A DNA stretch of 64,000 nt from Citrobacter amalonaticus (lineage in GTDB: Bacteria; Pseudomonadota; Gammaproteobacteria; Enterobacterales; Enterobacteriaceae): NCBI GenBank assembly GCA_028994555.1, contig JARDVN010000001.1:3596001-3660000 (forward strand). Direction: 5' to 3'. Numbering within the stretch: the stretch's first letter is position 1; each line of letters begins with the position of its first letter. The notes beneath the pieces were generated by a model, which searched no databases, had not been told where the DNA came from, and saw only the letters and a program-made list of their open reading frames with translations. A program made the translations under genes and the position numbers. Shown piece by piece: positions 28,684 through 39,594 of the stretch.

Positions 28684-28926
28684 AGTGTCCTTCTGTTACC
28701 CAACCCTTTGTTACTTTGACGCAACAATACCATGACAACATGAAAAAGTCTGCATCAATCCCCCCCCTGACAACTCTGTTACATTGAAGCCTTCTTAGCG
28801 CCGAAACGCTGAAAGCGCTATTTATTGTTCCTTTTCATTGATGACTTGAATGTTTATCCTGAGTATCCTTACTCAGTTAATGATTATTTTAGGCATGTCA
28901 GCGGCAGCGGAAAGCCGGGGATAAAT

Positions 28927-29949
28927 ATGTTTGCAGAGCTGTTCATAAAAAATATCTTCAATCTGACGGTTATTTTGAGTAGCGTCTTTAGCTTAATCCT
29001 GATGAATTTTTTCTTCCGTCATACGCATAAACGCAAGAAAGGGTTTATCTTCCATTCGGTTCAGTTTCTTATTTATGCGCTGATTATCAGTACGTTAGGG
29101 AGTATCGCCAACACCGTTATTGTGCATTATAAAATTAATGCACTTTCATCCAGTATTATCGACTTTGTCTGCACGTCATTAATCGCCCTGATTCTGACCA
29201 TAAAACTGTTTCTGGTGATTAATCAGTTTGAAAAATCGCAAATCAGAAAAGGGCGAGACGTCACCAGCGCCCGAATTTTGTCGCGAATCATTAAGATCAC
29301 CCTGATTGTGGTGATTATTCTGCTCTATGGCGAACATTTCGGCATGAGTTTATCCGGTTTACTGACTTTTGGCGGGATCGGCGGTATCGCTGTGGGCATG
29401 GCCGGGAAAGATATTTTGAGTAATTTCTTTTCAGGAATCATGCTCTGTTTCGACCGTCCATTCAGCATTGGTGACTGGGTACGTTCTCCGGATCGTAATA
29501 TTGAAGGTACAGTGGCGGAAATTGGCTGGCGGATGACCCGGATAACGACTTTCGATCATCGCCCATTATATGTCCCTAATTCCGTGTTTTCTTCAATTAG
29601 CGTGGAGAATCCAGGCCGGATGAGCAACCGTCGAATCAACACGGTTGTCGGGCTACGCTATGAAGATGCCGGTAAAATTGGCGTCATTGTCGATGCCATC
29701 CGGCAGATGCTACAAAACCATAGCGATATCGATCAACAACAAACGCTGCTGGTTTATTTCAACGGGTTTGGGGATTCTTCACTGAATATTATGGTTTATT
29801 GCTTTACCCGGACAACGGTCTGGGAAGAATGGTTAGCGGTCCAGCAACAGGTTTATCTTAACATTATTGATATCGTGCAAAGCCATGGCGCGGATTTCGC
29901 TTTCCCTAGCCAGACACTTTATCTCAATAATCCCTCTCAGGCTAACTGA
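28927..29949 (+). CDS. ynaI: Small-conductance mechanosensitive channel YnaI
   Basis: A 340-residue MscS-family channel with five membrane helices per subunit. The pore-lining segment is [20 protein letters not shown] near 155-175. The beta domain follows ([10 protein letters not shown], then E-I-G-W-R). [15 protein letters not shown] marks the cytoplasmic vestibule. ATG 28927 (M-F-A-E-L-F) aligns with the K-12 start, although its Shine-Dalgarno is weak; the ORF could be extended to 28825 without homology support. Confidence 0.93.
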   Translation: MFAELFIKNIFNLTVILSSVFSLILMNFFFRHTHKRKKGFIFHSVQFLIYALIISTLGSIANTVIVHYKINALSSSIIDFVCTSLIALILTIKLFLVINQFEKSQIRKGRDVTSARILSRIIKITLIVVIILLYGEHFGMSLSGLLTFGGIGGIAVGMAGKDILSNFFSGIMLCFDRPFSIGDWVRSPDRNIEGTVAEIGWRMTRITTFDHRPLYVPNSVFSSISVENPGRMSNRRINTVVGLRYEDAGKIGVIVDAIRQMLQNHSDIDQQQTLLVYFNGFGDSSLNIMVYCFTRTTVWEEWLAVQQQVYLNIIDIVQSHGADFAFPSQTLYLNNPSQAN

Positions 29950-29958
29950 CTGATTATC

Positions 29959-29989
29959 CCCGCCTCAGACGGCATGGCGCTGAGGCGGG
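29959..29989. terminator. Hairpin between convergent ynaI and VOC gene
   Basis: CCCGCCTCAG and CTGAGGCGGG form a 10-bp stem over an 11-nt loop, 9 nt after the ynaI stop codon. There is no clear T tract. Confidence 0.5.
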
Positions 29990-30018
29990 TCATGCCCCCG
30001 GAAATTTTGCTATTTCGC

Positions 30019-30402
30019 TTATTCAACGATTTCTATCAGATTCCCGTCCGGATCCTGAATGACCGCTTCATAATAGCCATCGCCGGTTGTACGGGGCGCT
30101 GAAACCAGAATCCCCTGCTCCTGCGCTCTTTGCGCCAGAGCGTCCACCTTTTCGGCGCTGCCGACCGCGATCGCCAGATGCACCCACCCGGTTGTCTGGT
30201 TATCCGGGCGCAAGGCTCGCAGTGCTGGTTTCGTCATCAGTTCAATCGCAATATCATCACCAATGCGCACAAAATAAGACTCAAATCCGGGGTTGTTCTT
30301 GCTGATGTATTTCTCATTAAGCGTCCCGCCAAAAAAATCTGACCAGAAACGCGCCTGCGCCTCCAGTTCCGTGGTCCACAACGCCATATGTGCGATTTTC
30401 AT
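30019..30402 (-). CDS. VOC family (glyoxalase/dioxygenase-like) protein
   Basis: A 127-residue vicinal-oxygen-chelate protein with two beta-alpha-beta-beta-beta modules. The metal-ligand positions appear as H5 in K-I-A-H-M, E-L-M near 55, H in T-G-W-V-H-L-A-I near 75 and E in G-N-L-I-E-I near 124. The substrate (glutathione hemithioacetal, fosfomycin, catechol or other) cannot be read from the sequence. It is divergent from a DeoR-type regulator 98 nt away, which may control it. There is no gene here in K-12. Confidence 0.83.
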   Translation of the reverse strand: MKIAHMALWTTELEAQARFWSDFFGGTLNEKYISKNNPGFESYFVRIGDDIAIELMTKPALRALRPDNQTTGWVHLAIAVGSAEKVDALAQRAQEQGILVSAPRTTGDGYYEAVIQDPDGNLIEIVE

Positions 30403-30500
30403 GTTTCACCTCGTCTCAACCCGTCAGAATGTTGACAGCGCCGGTCGCTTTGCCCGATTATGCCTTTTATTGCTCGATGATTGGTAATTCAGGATTTATT

Positions 30501-31271
30501 ATGCTCGATTATGCAGCTTTCCCCGAACAACGACAAGCCCTGATTCGACAGATCCTGCAGGAGAGTGGCCGTGTGGTATGCAGTGACCTCGCCGCCCGGC
30601 TGAACGTGTCGGAACACACCATTCGCCGCGATCTTCACGAACTGAGTAAGGCAGGAATTTGCAAGAAAGTGTACGGTGGCGCGGTGATGATGCTGACGGA
30701 AGCGGGAGACTATTCGGTTCGCAAAACGACGAAACCCGATCAAAAGAGCAGTATCGCGCAAAAATGTGCACGACTGGTCACATCCGGCAGTTGTATTTTT
30801 ATCGATACCGGCACGACCAATCTGGCGATGGCGGAGGCTCTCCCGGCTGAACTCTCTCTGACTGTAGTCACCAACTCACCGGAAATTGCCGCCGTACTGC
30901 TGAAAAAACCGCTGTACGACGTCATCATGCTCGGCGGTCAGCTGCAGCGCTCTTCCGGCGGTTGCGTTGGCGCAGCGGCAATTGCGCAGGTTCAGGAGAT
31001 GTTATTTGATCAGGGGTTTATCGGCGGTTGCGCGATGGCGCCGGAATCCGGCCTGACCGGATTCGATTATGCCGACTGTGAATTCAAACGTGCAGTGATC
31101 CGACAGTGTAATGAAACCATCGTGGCGCTGACAGCAGATAAAATCCCGGCAGTGGCGCGTTATGTTGTCGCCCGTAGCAGTGAGATTGACGTCATGGTGG
31201 TTGAGGCGAACATCAGCAAGGCATATTGCGAAGCGTTTCGCGAGCATGATATCCGCATTTATACGGTGTGA
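30501..31271 (+). CDS. DeoR-family transcriptional regulator
   Basis: A 256-residue regulator. The N-terminal DeoR helix-turn-helix is R-L-N-V-S-E-H-T-I-R-R-D-L-H-E-L near 33-48. The C-terminal sugar-phosphate-sensing DeoRC domain begins around 80 with D-T-G-T-T-N-L-A, V-V-T-N-S-P-E-I-A and M-L-G-G-Q. Such regulators usually respond to a phosphorylated sugar. ATG 30501 follows AGGA and starts the domain cleanly. It is divergent from the VOC gene and convergent with mppA. The effector is unknown. Confidence 0.86.
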   Translation: MLDYAAFPEQRQALIRQILQESGRVVCSDLAARLNVSEHTIRRDLHELSKAGICKKVYGGAVMMLTEAGDYSVRKTTKPDQKSSIAQKCARLVTSGSCIFIDTGTTNLAMAEALPAELSLTVVTNSPEIAAVLLKKPLYDVIMLGGQLQRSSGGCVGAAAIAQVQEMLFDQGFIGGCAMAPESGLTGFDYADCEFKRAVIRQCNETIVALTADKIPAVARYVVARSSEIDVMVVEANISKAYCEAFREHDIRIYTV

Positions 31272-31306
31272 TCGGCAGGCGCGTTTCCGCGCCCGCTGAT
31301 GGAGGG

Positions 31307-32922
31307 TTAGTGCTTGATGATGTACATGGTCCGGCTGTACGCCACGTCTTCCGGGTTCATGATCGGATACCCTTTCAGCCACGGTTTGATTAAGCGTCCG
31401 TTGGTATACTGATAAATTGGCGCGATCGGCGCCTGCTCCATGAGGATTTTTTCCGCTGCGTTGTAATCTGCATTACGCGCTTTATCGGTATTTTCCATCG
31501 TCGCCTGGGTGATGACCTTGTCATACGCCGGGTTGTTAAAGCGGGAAATATTGCCGGAGTGCGTCGAAGTCAACAGCGACAGGAAAGTAGAAGGCTCATT
31601 ATAATCCCCTACCCAGGAAGCACGGATCACATCGAAGTTCCCGGTGTTGCGGCTGTCGATGTAGGTTTTCCACTCCTGGTTTTGCAGCTTCACGTCCACC
31701 CCTAAGTTTTTCTTCCACATCGAAGCGACCGCGATGGCGATCTTCTGGTGATTTTCAGAGGTGTTGTACAGCAGCGTCAGCTTAAGTGGCTTCTGTGGAC
31801 CATATCCCGCCGCACGCAATAACGTTTTCGCCTGAGCATTCAGCTCTTCCTGACTCATCTGCTCAAAAGGCGATGGCTCAGGCGTAAAGCCGGCAGTGAC
31901 GTCAGGGGTAAAATGCCAGGCCGGTTTTTCGCCAGTCCCCAACACTTTCTCCGCCATAATGCGACGATCGATGGTCATGCTCAGCGCCAGGCGCACGCGG
32001 GAATCCGCCGTTGGGCCTTTTTGCGTGTTAAACGCGTAGTAATAAGTACCCAGTTGGGGGGGGCGTATAAACCTGCCCCGGAATATCCTTCAACAACTTC
32101 TGGTACATATTTTTCGGGAATGATTCGGTGATGTCGATATCCCCTGCCAGATAGCGTTTTGTGGCGGATGATTCCTGATTGATGGGCAGGAAGGTGACTT
32201 TCTGTAATACCGTTTTCCCGTTATCCCAGTAATGGGTGTTCGGCACTACCACCAGCTTTTCATTCACCACGCGATCCTGCAACACATAGGCACCATTACC
32301 CACCAGATTGCCTGGCCGGGTCCAGTCTTTACCGCTTTCCACGTTGTTTTTTTTGCACCGGATAAAACGCAAAGCTGGCGGTGAGGTTGGCAAACCACGG
32401 CAGCGGTTTATCCAGTTGCACTCTCAGAGTTCGGGCATCAACAGCGGTCACGCCAAGTTTATCGGGCGTTGCTTTACCATCAATGATCGCCTGGGCATTG
32501 TTGATCCCTGCCAGCGCAGCAAACCAGGCAAAAGGTGACAGTGTTGTCGGATCCACCAGACGCTGCCAGCTATAGACAAAATCCTGGGCAGTCACCGGCG
32601 TGCCATCTGACCAGCGCGCGTTATCCCGCAACGTAAACGTCCAGATCCGGTTGTCGTTGCTTTTCCACTGCGTGGCGACGCCTGGCACAATTTCGCCTTT
32701 CTCGTTCTGATTCACCAGCCCTTCGAACAGATCGCGAATAACCTGAATTTCCGGCAGCCCGACTGCTTTTGCCGGATCCAGCGTCGCAGGTTCATCTTTT
32801 ATATGGCGAACCAATTCCTGCTTCTCTGCCAGTACCGTTTTGCTGGGAACATCCGCAGCATATGACAGAGAAATGCTGCTAACCAACAGCGCACAACAGG
32901 TGACTGAAACAGAGTGCTTCAT
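31307..32922 (-). CDS. mppA: Murein tripeptide-binding protein MppA (two frameshifts)
   Basis: A periplasmic OppA-family solute receptor delivering L-Ala-gamma-D-Glu-meso-Dap to OppBCDF. A signal peptide (about 1-22, ending S-L-S-Y-A-A) is followed by the family signature region V-x6-W-T-F-T-L-R-D-N-A-R-W-S-D-G-T-P-V. Two +1 runs break it: T8 at 32347-32354 (seven give P-V-Q-K-N-N-V-E-S-G) and G8 at 32056-32063 (seven give Y-T-P-P-Q-L-G-T-Y). Repaired length is 537, the K-12 length. It lies near mpaA and ycjG, all of murein-peptide recycling. Confidence 0.94.
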
Positions 32923-33105
32923 AGTGTTCCCTCAATCCGGCTTATCAATGATGGCGTAATTATTTGTTTCGCCTTATGGAAATGCAAATAACTTCCGGTA
33001 GAAAATTGATATTACGACTAAAAATCTGCGCATGCGAAAACGATTTGATTATCGGCCTGATTTGCACAACACTGCGAGTAATAATCGCTGAATTCAGAGA
33101 CGCTT

Positions 33106-33835
33106 ATGACCGTTACCCGCCCTCGCGCACAACGTGGCGCCTTTCCGCCAGGAACCGAACATTATGGACGTTCACTGTTGGGGGGCGCCATTGATCTGGT
33201 TTCCGGCAACCGCAGCCAGTCGCGACAGCGGTTTGATTATCGCGGGAACGCATGGCGACGAAAACGCGTCGGTGGTCACGCTCTCGTGCGCACTGCGCAC
33301 GCTGACCCCGTCGCTGCGTCGTCATCATGTGATCCTCGCGGTAAACCCGGACGGCTGTCAGTTGGGCTTGCGTGCCAATGCTAACGGTGTCGATCTCAAC
33401 CGCAATTTTCCCTCCGCAAACTGGAAAGCCGGAGAGACGGTTTATCGCTGGAACAGCGCAGCAGAAGCCCGTGATGTGGTGTTGTTGACGGGAGATCATC
33501 CGGGATCGGAACCGGAAACGCAGGCGTTATGTCAGCTCATTCACCGCATTCACCCAGCGTGGGTGGTCTCCTTTCATGACCCGCTGGCCTGTATTGAAGA
33601 TCCGAAAAGCAGCGAGCTTGGTGAATGGCTGGCGCAGGCGTTCGATTTGCCGCTGGTGACCAGCGTAGGTTACGAAACACCGGGCTCTTTCGGCAGTTGG
33701 TGTGCGGATCTGGAATTACACTGCATCACTGCGGAATTCCCGCCAGTCTCATCCGATGAGGCCAGCGAGAAATATCTGCAGGCGATGTCCACGCTACTGC
33801 GCTGGCATCCTAAAGATGAAGTTGTCCGGTCGTAA
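33106..33835 (+). CDS. mpaA: Murein peptide amidase A (one-base frameshift)
   Basis: A 242-residue zinc carboxypeptidase (M14 family) cleaving the gamma-D-Glu-Dap bond of murein tripeptide in the cytoplasm. Zinc ligands are in A-G-T-H-G-D-E-N (H and E near 50-54) and in the distal H of F-H-D-P near 162; D-L-N-R-N-F-P is the substrate-binding motif and E in T-A-E-F-P-P is the general base. A G6 run at 33180-33185 breaks the frame at codon ~26; five G give L-L-G-A-P-L-I-W-F-P. Its 3' end overlaps convergent ycjG by 26 nt. Confidence 0.94.
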
Positions 33836-34775
33836 AGTGCAGCGCGGGTTCCACATCGACAGCCAGCCAGGTGGGACCATCAAGATCGGCAAAGCTAACC
33901 TGCGGCGTCAGGGGCAATGCAGCAGTAATCGCCCGTGACGTGCAGAGCATGCAGCCCAGCATCAACGCAAACCCCTTCTCCCGGGCGTCCGCAGCCAGCG
34001 CCAGCGCCTCGGTCAGCCCACCGGTTTTATCCAGCTTAATGTTGACCATTTCATAGCGCCCTTGCAGAGCATTCAGGCTGCTACGGGTATGACAACTCTC
34101 ATCGGCGCAGACAGGCAACGGATGGATGAAATTTTCCAGCGCCGCGTCATCCTGCGCCGGAAGCGGTTGTTCCAGCATCGCCACGCCGAGATCGGCCAGC
34201 AATTGACAACGCGCCGCCAGCCCTTCCGCCCGCCATGATTCGTTAGCATCGACAATCAGGGTCGCCTCCGGTACCGCCGAGCGAATCGCCACCATGCGTT
34301 CGCTAATCAACCGGTCGTCGAGTTTCACCTTCAGCAAGGTTGCGCCCGCTTCCCACAGTGCCGCCGCACTGGCCGCCATTTGCTCCGGCGTACCGATAAC
34401 GACAGTCTGCGCAGTTGTTATCGTTGCGGATAACGTCACACCGGTGATTTCTGCCAGCGTTTGCTGCTGGCGGCGGGCCTGCAGATCCCACAACGCGCAG
34501 TCAACCGCGTTACGTGCCGCGCCTGCAGGGAGCAATTTCTGTAATGCTTCCCGGGTCAGCCCTTTTTCCAGTTGCGGGGCAATACTCAGGATCTGCGCCA
34601 TCACGGATGCATCGCTTTCCCCGTAGCGTGGATAGGGCGTGCACTCACCGATTCCTTTTACCCCCTCTTCTTCCAGTTCAACCACCACGACACGCGCCTC
34701 ACTGCGGCTGCCACGAGCAATCACAAAAGGGGTATGTAACGGCCAGGCTTCCTCATATACCTTTACAGATCGCAT
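33810..34775 (-). CDS. ycjG: L-Ala-D/L-Glu epimerase
   Basis: A 321-residue enolase-superfamily enzyme epimerising L-Ala-D-Glu to L-Ala-L-Glu in murein peptide recycling. The catalytic lysine pair is in L-L-K-V-K-L near 150. Metal ligands follow in V-D-A-N-E-S-W, then L-E-Q-P-L, and in A-D-E-S; the second lysine is in N-I-K-L-D-K-T-G-G. The length equals K-12 YcjG. It is divergent from tpx. Confidence 0.95.
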   Translation of the reverse strand: MRSVKVYEEAWPLHTPFVIARGSRSEARVVVVELEEEGVKGIGECTPYPRYGESDASVMAQILSIAPQLEKGLTREALQKLLPAGAARNAVDCALWDLQARRQQQTLAEITGVTLSATITTAQTVVIGTPEQMAASAAALWEAGATLLKVKLDDRLISERMVAIRSAVPEATLIVDANESWRAEGLAARCQLLADLGVAMLEQPLPAQDDAALENFIHPLPVCADESCHTRSSLNALQGRYEMVNIKLDKTGGLTEALALAADAREKGFALMLGCMLCTSRAITAALPLTPQVSFADLDGPTWLAVDVEPALHFTTGQLHL

Positions 34776-34896
34776 TTATTCTCCTTAAACCATGACGTAG
34801 TGGTTTGTGCGCTAGCGCGAAATAGCGTTTGCCGTGTTATCGGCTGTTGGCATAAACTAGCCGTGACGTTAACTATATGTAAACAGGAAGATAACC

Positions 34897-35403
34897 ATGT
34901 CACAAACCGTTCATTTCCAGGGCAACCCGGTTGCAGTCGCCAACTCCATTCCTCAAGCGGGTAGCAAAGCGCAGCCTTTTACCCTCGTGGCAAAAGATCT
35001 GTCTGACGTCGCACTGAGCCAGTTTGCAGGCAAACGCAAAGTGCTGAACATTTTCCCGAGCATCGATACCGGCGTTTGCGCGGCATCGGTACGTAAGTTT
35101 AATCAACTGGCCACCGAAATCGACAACACTGTCGTACTGTGTGTCTCTGCCGATCTGCCGTTTGCCCAGTCCCGCTTCTGCGGCGCAGAAGGCCTGAGCA
35201 ACGTTATCACGCTCTCCACGCTGCGTAACGCTGATTTCCTGAAAAACTACGGTGTGGAAATCACTGACGGCCCGCTGAAGGGTCTGGCCGCTCGTGCGGT
35301 GGTGGTTCTGGATGAAAATGATAATGTCATCTTCAGCCAACTGGTGAATGAAATCACCAACGAGCCAGACTATGCCGCCGCGCTGGAAGTGCTGAAAGCG
35401 TAA
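34897..35403 (+). CDS. tpx: Thiol peroxidase Tpx
   Basis: A 168-residue atypical 2-Cys peroxiredoxin reducing lipid and alkyl hydroperoxides with thioredoxin in the periplasm/cytoplasm. The peroxidatic Cys is in [11 protein letters not shown] near 61 and the resolving Cys in F-C-G-A-E-G near 95. A Shine-Dalgarno AGGAAG precedes the ATG. The length and position next to ycjG and tyrR are as in K-12. Confidence 0.97.
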   Translation: MSQTVHFQGNPVAVANSIPQAGSKAQPFTLVAKDLSDVALSQFAGKRKVLNIFPSIDTGVCAASVRKFNQLATEIDNTVVLCVSADLPFAQSRFCGAEGLSNVITLSTLRNADFLKNYGVEITDGPLKGLAARAVVVLDENDNVIFSQLVNEITNEPDYAAALEVLKA

Positions 35404-35418
35404 GTCATCCTGTCGTAC

Positions 35419-35448
35419 AAAAAAAGCCTCCATGCTGGAGGCTTTTCT
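35419..35448. terminator. Bidirectional terminator between tpx and tyrR
   Basis: AAAAGCCTCCA (35422-35432) pairs with TGGAGGCTTTT (35436-35446) over a 3-nt loop, with A and T tracts on both flanks. Confidence 0.93.
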
Positions 35449-36990
35449 TATTCTTCGCCCTTTTTCTGGTTCAGACCATACTCTCGCAGCTTATTGGCAA
35501 TCGCGGTATGGGAAACCCCCAGACGTTTCGCCAGCTTGCGGGTACTGGGATAACTGCGATAAAGCTGGGTTAACACCGAGCGCTCAAAACGGCTGGTGAT
35601 ATCATCCAGCGAGCCTTCCATTGCATCTTCGCCCACGGCAACCGTCGTTGCATCGTAATCCGGCAGCAAAATATCCTGCGGCCGCAGCTCGTAGCCTTCA
35701 AGCTGCGTCAGCGCCCGGTAAACCGCGTTTTTCAACTGGCGTACGTTGCCCGGCCAGCCGTAGCGGGTCAACACGGTACTGAGATCGGCCGCCAGTTTGG
35801 GGCGCGGCACGCCCTGTTCATCGGCGAAACGCGCCACAAACAGTTCGGTCAGCGGCATGATGTCCTGCGGACAATCGCGCAGCGGCGGCAGATTCAGCGT
35901 CAGCACGTTAAGGCGATAATAAAGATCTTCGCGAAACAGTCCTTTCTGCACCAGTTCGACGAGATTCTTTTGCGTTGCGCAGATCACACGCACATCAACA
36001 TGCACCTCATGATCTTCCCCCACCCGGCGGAACGTACCGTCATTAAGGAACCTTAGCAGCTTGGTCTGCATGCGCGGTGACATTTCGCCAATTTCATCCA
36101 GCAGCACAGAACCGCCGTTTGCCTGCTCAAAGAAGCCTTTTTTGCCTTCCGGCGCATGACCGAACAGTTCGCTTTCCACTGCATCTTCAGGGATTGAAGC
36201 GCAGTTGAGCGCCAGATACGGTTTACCCGCACGCGGGCTGGCCTGATGACAGGCATGCGCAAACAGATCTTTACCGGTGCCCGTATCCCCCCGTAATCAG
36301 CAGCGGCGCACTTAGCATCGCCAGTTTGCGCGCCTGTTCAACCACGTGTTTCATTTTGCCGCTGACGGCGATGATCTGGCTAAAAGCGCTGACATCCTGA
36401 GTCGCCAGATTCTGCAACTGGCGCCCCATGCGGATGGTTGAACGCAGCATCACCACCGCGCCGGTGAGCATGGTTTCGTCGGTTTCCCCTTGCAGATAGA
36501 CCGGCGTGATTTCCATCAGGAAATTCTGCCCGTTAATCACCACATGTTCGTTATGGGAGGTTTGCGGATTGCCTTCCAGCCAGCGCTGGAAGTTAAAACC
36601 GTTAATCAGTTGTGCTGCGGTGTGATGGCGCATCCGTTCGGTATTAAGGGCGAAAAGCTGGCAGCTCGCCGGGTTCGCCATCTCAATCTTACTTTTCAGA
36701 TCCAGCGACAGTACAGGCTCAGGCAGCGCCTCAAGCAGCGCGCTAAGCGCCAGATGTTCACGCTCTGACGGCATCCACGGCACGGTACGTACGTCGGTAA
36801 CTCCCGCAATGCGGCGAATTTCCGCCATCAGGCTGCTGAAGTTAGTGAACTCCAGTTCTGCAAAGTTAAGGTAGATCCGCCCGATGGGGTCAATCTCGAT
36901 ACCGCGCAAATCGATGCTACGCAACACCAGTAAATCGAGTAATTCGCGTGTCAGACCAAGTCGGTCTTCACAAAAGACTTCCAGACGCAT
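35448..36990 (-). CDS. tyrR: Aromatic amino acid regulator TyrR (one-base frameshift)
   Basis: A three-domain regulator of aromatic amino acid biosynthesis and transport. An ACT domain (about 1-75, M-R-L-E-V-F-C-E-D-R-L-G) and a PAS domain (about 80-180) precede an AAA+ domain with Walker A G-D-T-G-T-G-K-D and Walker B V-L-L-D-E-I-G-E. A C-terminal Fis-type helix-turn-helix (R-L-G-V-S-H-T-A-I-A-N-K-L) follows. The GAFTGA sigma54 loop is replaced by G-K-K-G-F-F, as usual for TyrR. A C6 run at 36287-36292 breaks the frame exactly in Walker A; five C restore it and give 513 residues, the K-12 length. Confidence 0.96.
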
Positions 36991-37061
36991 GGGGAACCTT
37001 CACCTGAATAATGAGCTATAGGTAAGATGATAAGCCAGGAATGGGGAAGCCGGAAGGTTTG

Positions 37062-37079
37062 TGTCAACAAATATTGACA
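37062..37079. promoter_or_regulatory. TyrR box upstream of tyrR
   Basis: TGTCAACAAATATTGACA is a perfect palindrome fitting the TyrR box (TGTAAA-N6-TTTACA with the strong TGT/ACA ends). It lies about 70 bp before the tyrR start, in line with TyrR autoregulation known in E. coli. Confidence 0.75.
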
Positions 37080-37137
37080 GCCTGACGGAAAAACAGACGT
37101 TTCGGCGTAAAGTTACGCGGTCAACGCCTGCCACATA

Positions 37138-38200
37138 TTACTTTTCTCTCGGGGGAGCTGTTTTTCTGCAACGTTTCTTTGAGCTGCCCGATCAACTGAC
37201 GGCGGAAATCGCCCAGACGCGGTTTGTCATCTTCCATCCACGGCAACGGGCGGCAAAGTTCCATCGCTTTGATACCCAGTCGTGCGGTCAACAACCCCGC
37301 GCCGATCCCCTGCGCGGCACGGGTCGACAGGCGCGCCGCAAGATCCTGCGACATCCAGTCCATCCCCACTTCCCGCACCAGCTCGCTGGCCCCGGCAAAG
37401 GCGATATTCAGCAGCACCAGTCGGAACAGACGCAGACGGCTGTAATAACCCAGTTCAATACCGTATAGCGTGGCGATGCGGTTAATCAGTCGCAGATTAC
37501 GCCAGGCAATAAACGCCATATCCACCAGCGCCAGTGGGCTGACTGCGATCATCAGCGTCGACTCCGCCGCCGAACGGCTGATTTCTCTCCGCGCCTGGGC
37601 ATCCAGCACTGGTTGCACCAGATGAGCGTAGAGACTGACCACTTCGCGATCGTTTTGCGTTTCGTGGATCGACGCATACCAGCGCTGTAACGCCGGATGT
37701 GACTGGTCGATACCGGCCTGCTGGGCCAGTTTCTCGCAGAAGGCCCGCCCTTTGCCGGCACCGTGACTGTGCAACAGGTCACGCGCTTCATCGCGCTCGT
37801 GTGCGCGCTGGCGTAAACGCCACAGACGCCGCCATTCGGTTGCCACCGACCCGACGCCCGCGCCGATAATCAGCGCCCCGGCGGCGCATCCGCCGAGCGC
37901 AACCCAGTCCTGGGTTTGCCAGGCATTCATCGTCCACTGTACGCCCTGCCCAACCACGCTTACACCAAAGAGCGCCAGGCCGCCCATCACCATCTTGCGC
38001 CACAGACTGCGTTTCGGGCGCAGCGCCGCGTCAATGACCGCTTCGGCCTGCCCTTCTTCCTCCAACGGTTCATCCACGGTGGCGGGCGCAAAGGACTGAG
38101 CCTGCGTCTCGCTAAACGTTTGTTGCGCTTTAAAAGCCGGGCTCTGCTCAACTTCAAGCGGACCGGCGAAATCAATCCGCGGTTTTATCGGTTCGCTCAT
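37138..38200 (-). CDS. ycjF: YcjF, UPF0283 membrane protein (one-base frameshift near the end)
   Basis: An inner-membrane protein of unknown function. A ~65-residue polar N terminus is followed by two membrane helices (about 70-90 and 100-122) and a long helical C-terminal domain. A G5 run at 37151-37155 shifts the last codons; with four bases the end reads Q-K-N-S-S-P-R-E-K-stop at 37138. The corrected length is 353, as in K-12, and the uncorrected frame adds six foreign residues. The gene overlaps ycjX by 4 nt (ATGA), forming the conserved ycjX-ycjF pair, which is RpoH/PspF-associated in E. coli. Confidence 0.92.
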
Positions 38201-39594
38201 CGCAATTTATCTCCTATTAAAAACTCCAGCGCGGCATCCAGACGAATGTGCGGCAGCGGCTTATCGACGTCCATTTTTTGCGGTCGAAACGCTTCAAACT
38301 GAAAGCCCTGGCTGTCCCAGAACGCCTGTCCAGGCAGTCGTGCCGGCACTTCACCGGGGTAGACCGTCAGCGGCGAGCCATCGCTTAAGCGGTTCCCGCG
38401 CAGCGCCGGGATCTTCTCACCGTTCACATCAATCAACCCGCTGGTGGTGGCCTGGACGGAGGCCAGCCCCAGACAATCCATGCTGATCCCTTCAAACGCG
38501 GCGTTCTGCCAGGCATCCTGAATCAACTGTTGCAGCAGCGACACCATATTGGCGTGCTGATCGATCGTCACGTGATCCGCTTTGGTGGCAGCAAACAGCA
38601 GTTTGTCGATCACCGGCGAGAACAGCCGACGGAACAGCGTACGCTGGCCATAATGGAAACTTTGCATCAGTTGGGTTAAGGCAAGACGCATGTCGTTGAA
38701 CGCCTGCGGCCCGCTGTTGAGCGGTTGCAGGCAGTCCACCAGCACAATCTGACGATCGAAGCGCAGAAAATGGTTCTTATAAAACCCCTTCACTACTTTT
38801 TCACAGTAGTAGTTAAAGCGCTCACGCAGCATCCCGGCGTTGGTGTGCTTATCCGCCTGCGCCAGTTTTGATTCGCCCCACGCGTCCACATCCGGCCAGG
38901 GGAAAAATTGCAACGCTGGTGCGCCCGCCATATCGCCAGGCAGGACAAACCGGCCCGGCTGGATAAAGTGAAGTCCCTGCTGTTTGCACTGATGCAGGTA
39001 TTCCGTCCACGCCGCCGCGATATCGGCCAGGCGGTTTTCATCAGCGGTGGCCAGTGGATCCAGCCCTTGTGTCAACTGTCGCCATTTCGCCGACCATTCC
39101 GCCCGCTGCCCGGTGAGCAACCCGGTCATCTGCCGCGACCAGCTCAGATAATCCTGCGCCAGCATCGGCAGGTCGAGCAGCCATTCGCCGGGATAATCGA
39201 CAATTTCCAGATACAGCGTCGACGTCTCTTTGAAGTGACGCAACAGGGAATCATTGGATTTATAGCGCAGCGCCAGGCGAATTTCGCTGACCCCACGGGT
39301 GGGCGTCGGCCACGTCGGCGGATCGCCATACAGTTGGGCCAGCCCTTCATCGTAAGTAAAGCGAGGAATGCCAAAATCTCGCTGGGGTACGCGTTTCACC
39401 CCGAGCAGACGCTCCTCTCGCACTGCGCTGAGCAATGGCAACCGCGCACCGGCGTGGATATTCAGCAACTGGTTAACCATCGCGGTGATAAAAGCCGTTT
39501 TTCCGCTCCGGCTCAGCCCGGTGACCGCGAGGCGCAGGTGTCTGTCTACACCGCGATTAACCAGCGCATTGAGTTCATTGGTGAGTCTCTTCAT
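38197..39594 (-). CDS. ycjX: YcjX, DUF463 family NTP-binding protein
   Basis: A 465-residue protein with a P-loop G-L-S-R-S-G-K-T-A near 27-35 and a D-Y-P-G-E-W motif near 135, characteristic of the DUF463/YcjX family of GTPase-like stress proteins. A T-K-A-D-H-V motif near 345 resembles the G4 base-recognition motif. The ATG at 39594 (M-K-R-L-T) gives the K-12 length; a start two codons upstream is also possible. It is co-transcribed with ycjF. Confidence 0.92.
   Translation of the reverse strand: MKRLTNELNALVNRGVDRHLRLAVTGLSRSGKTAFITAMVNQLLNIHAGARLPLLSAVREERLLGVKRVPQRDFGIPRFTYDEGLAQLYGDPPTWPTPTRGVSEIRLALRYKSNDSLLRHFKETSTLYLEIVDYPGEWLLDLPMLAQDYLSWSRQMTGLLTGQRAEWSAKWRQLTQGLDPLATADENRLADIAAAWTEYLHQCKQQGLHFIQPGRFVLPGDMAGAPALQFFPWPDVDAWGESKLAQADKHTNAGMLRERFNYYCEKVVKGFYKNHFLRFDRQIVLVDCLQPLNSGPQAFNDMRLALTQLMQSFHYGQRTLFRRLFSPVIDKLLFAATKADHVTIDQHANMVSLLQQLIQDAWQNAAFEGISMDCLGLASVQATTSGLIDVNGEKIPALRGNRLSDGSPLTVYPGEVPARLPGQAFWDSQGFQFEAFRPQKMDVDKPLPHIRLDAALEFLIGDKLR

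Noticed and set aside
28825..28926. N-terminal extension of YnaI from ATG 28825
   Set aside because: The extra 34 residues have no counterpart in YnaI and include no membrane or signal feature; ATG 28927 matches the family start.
37121..37137. YcjF ending at 37121 with tail V-I-C-G-R-R
   Set aside because: With four instead of five G at 37151-37155 the gene ends at 37138 with 353 residues, as in K-12.
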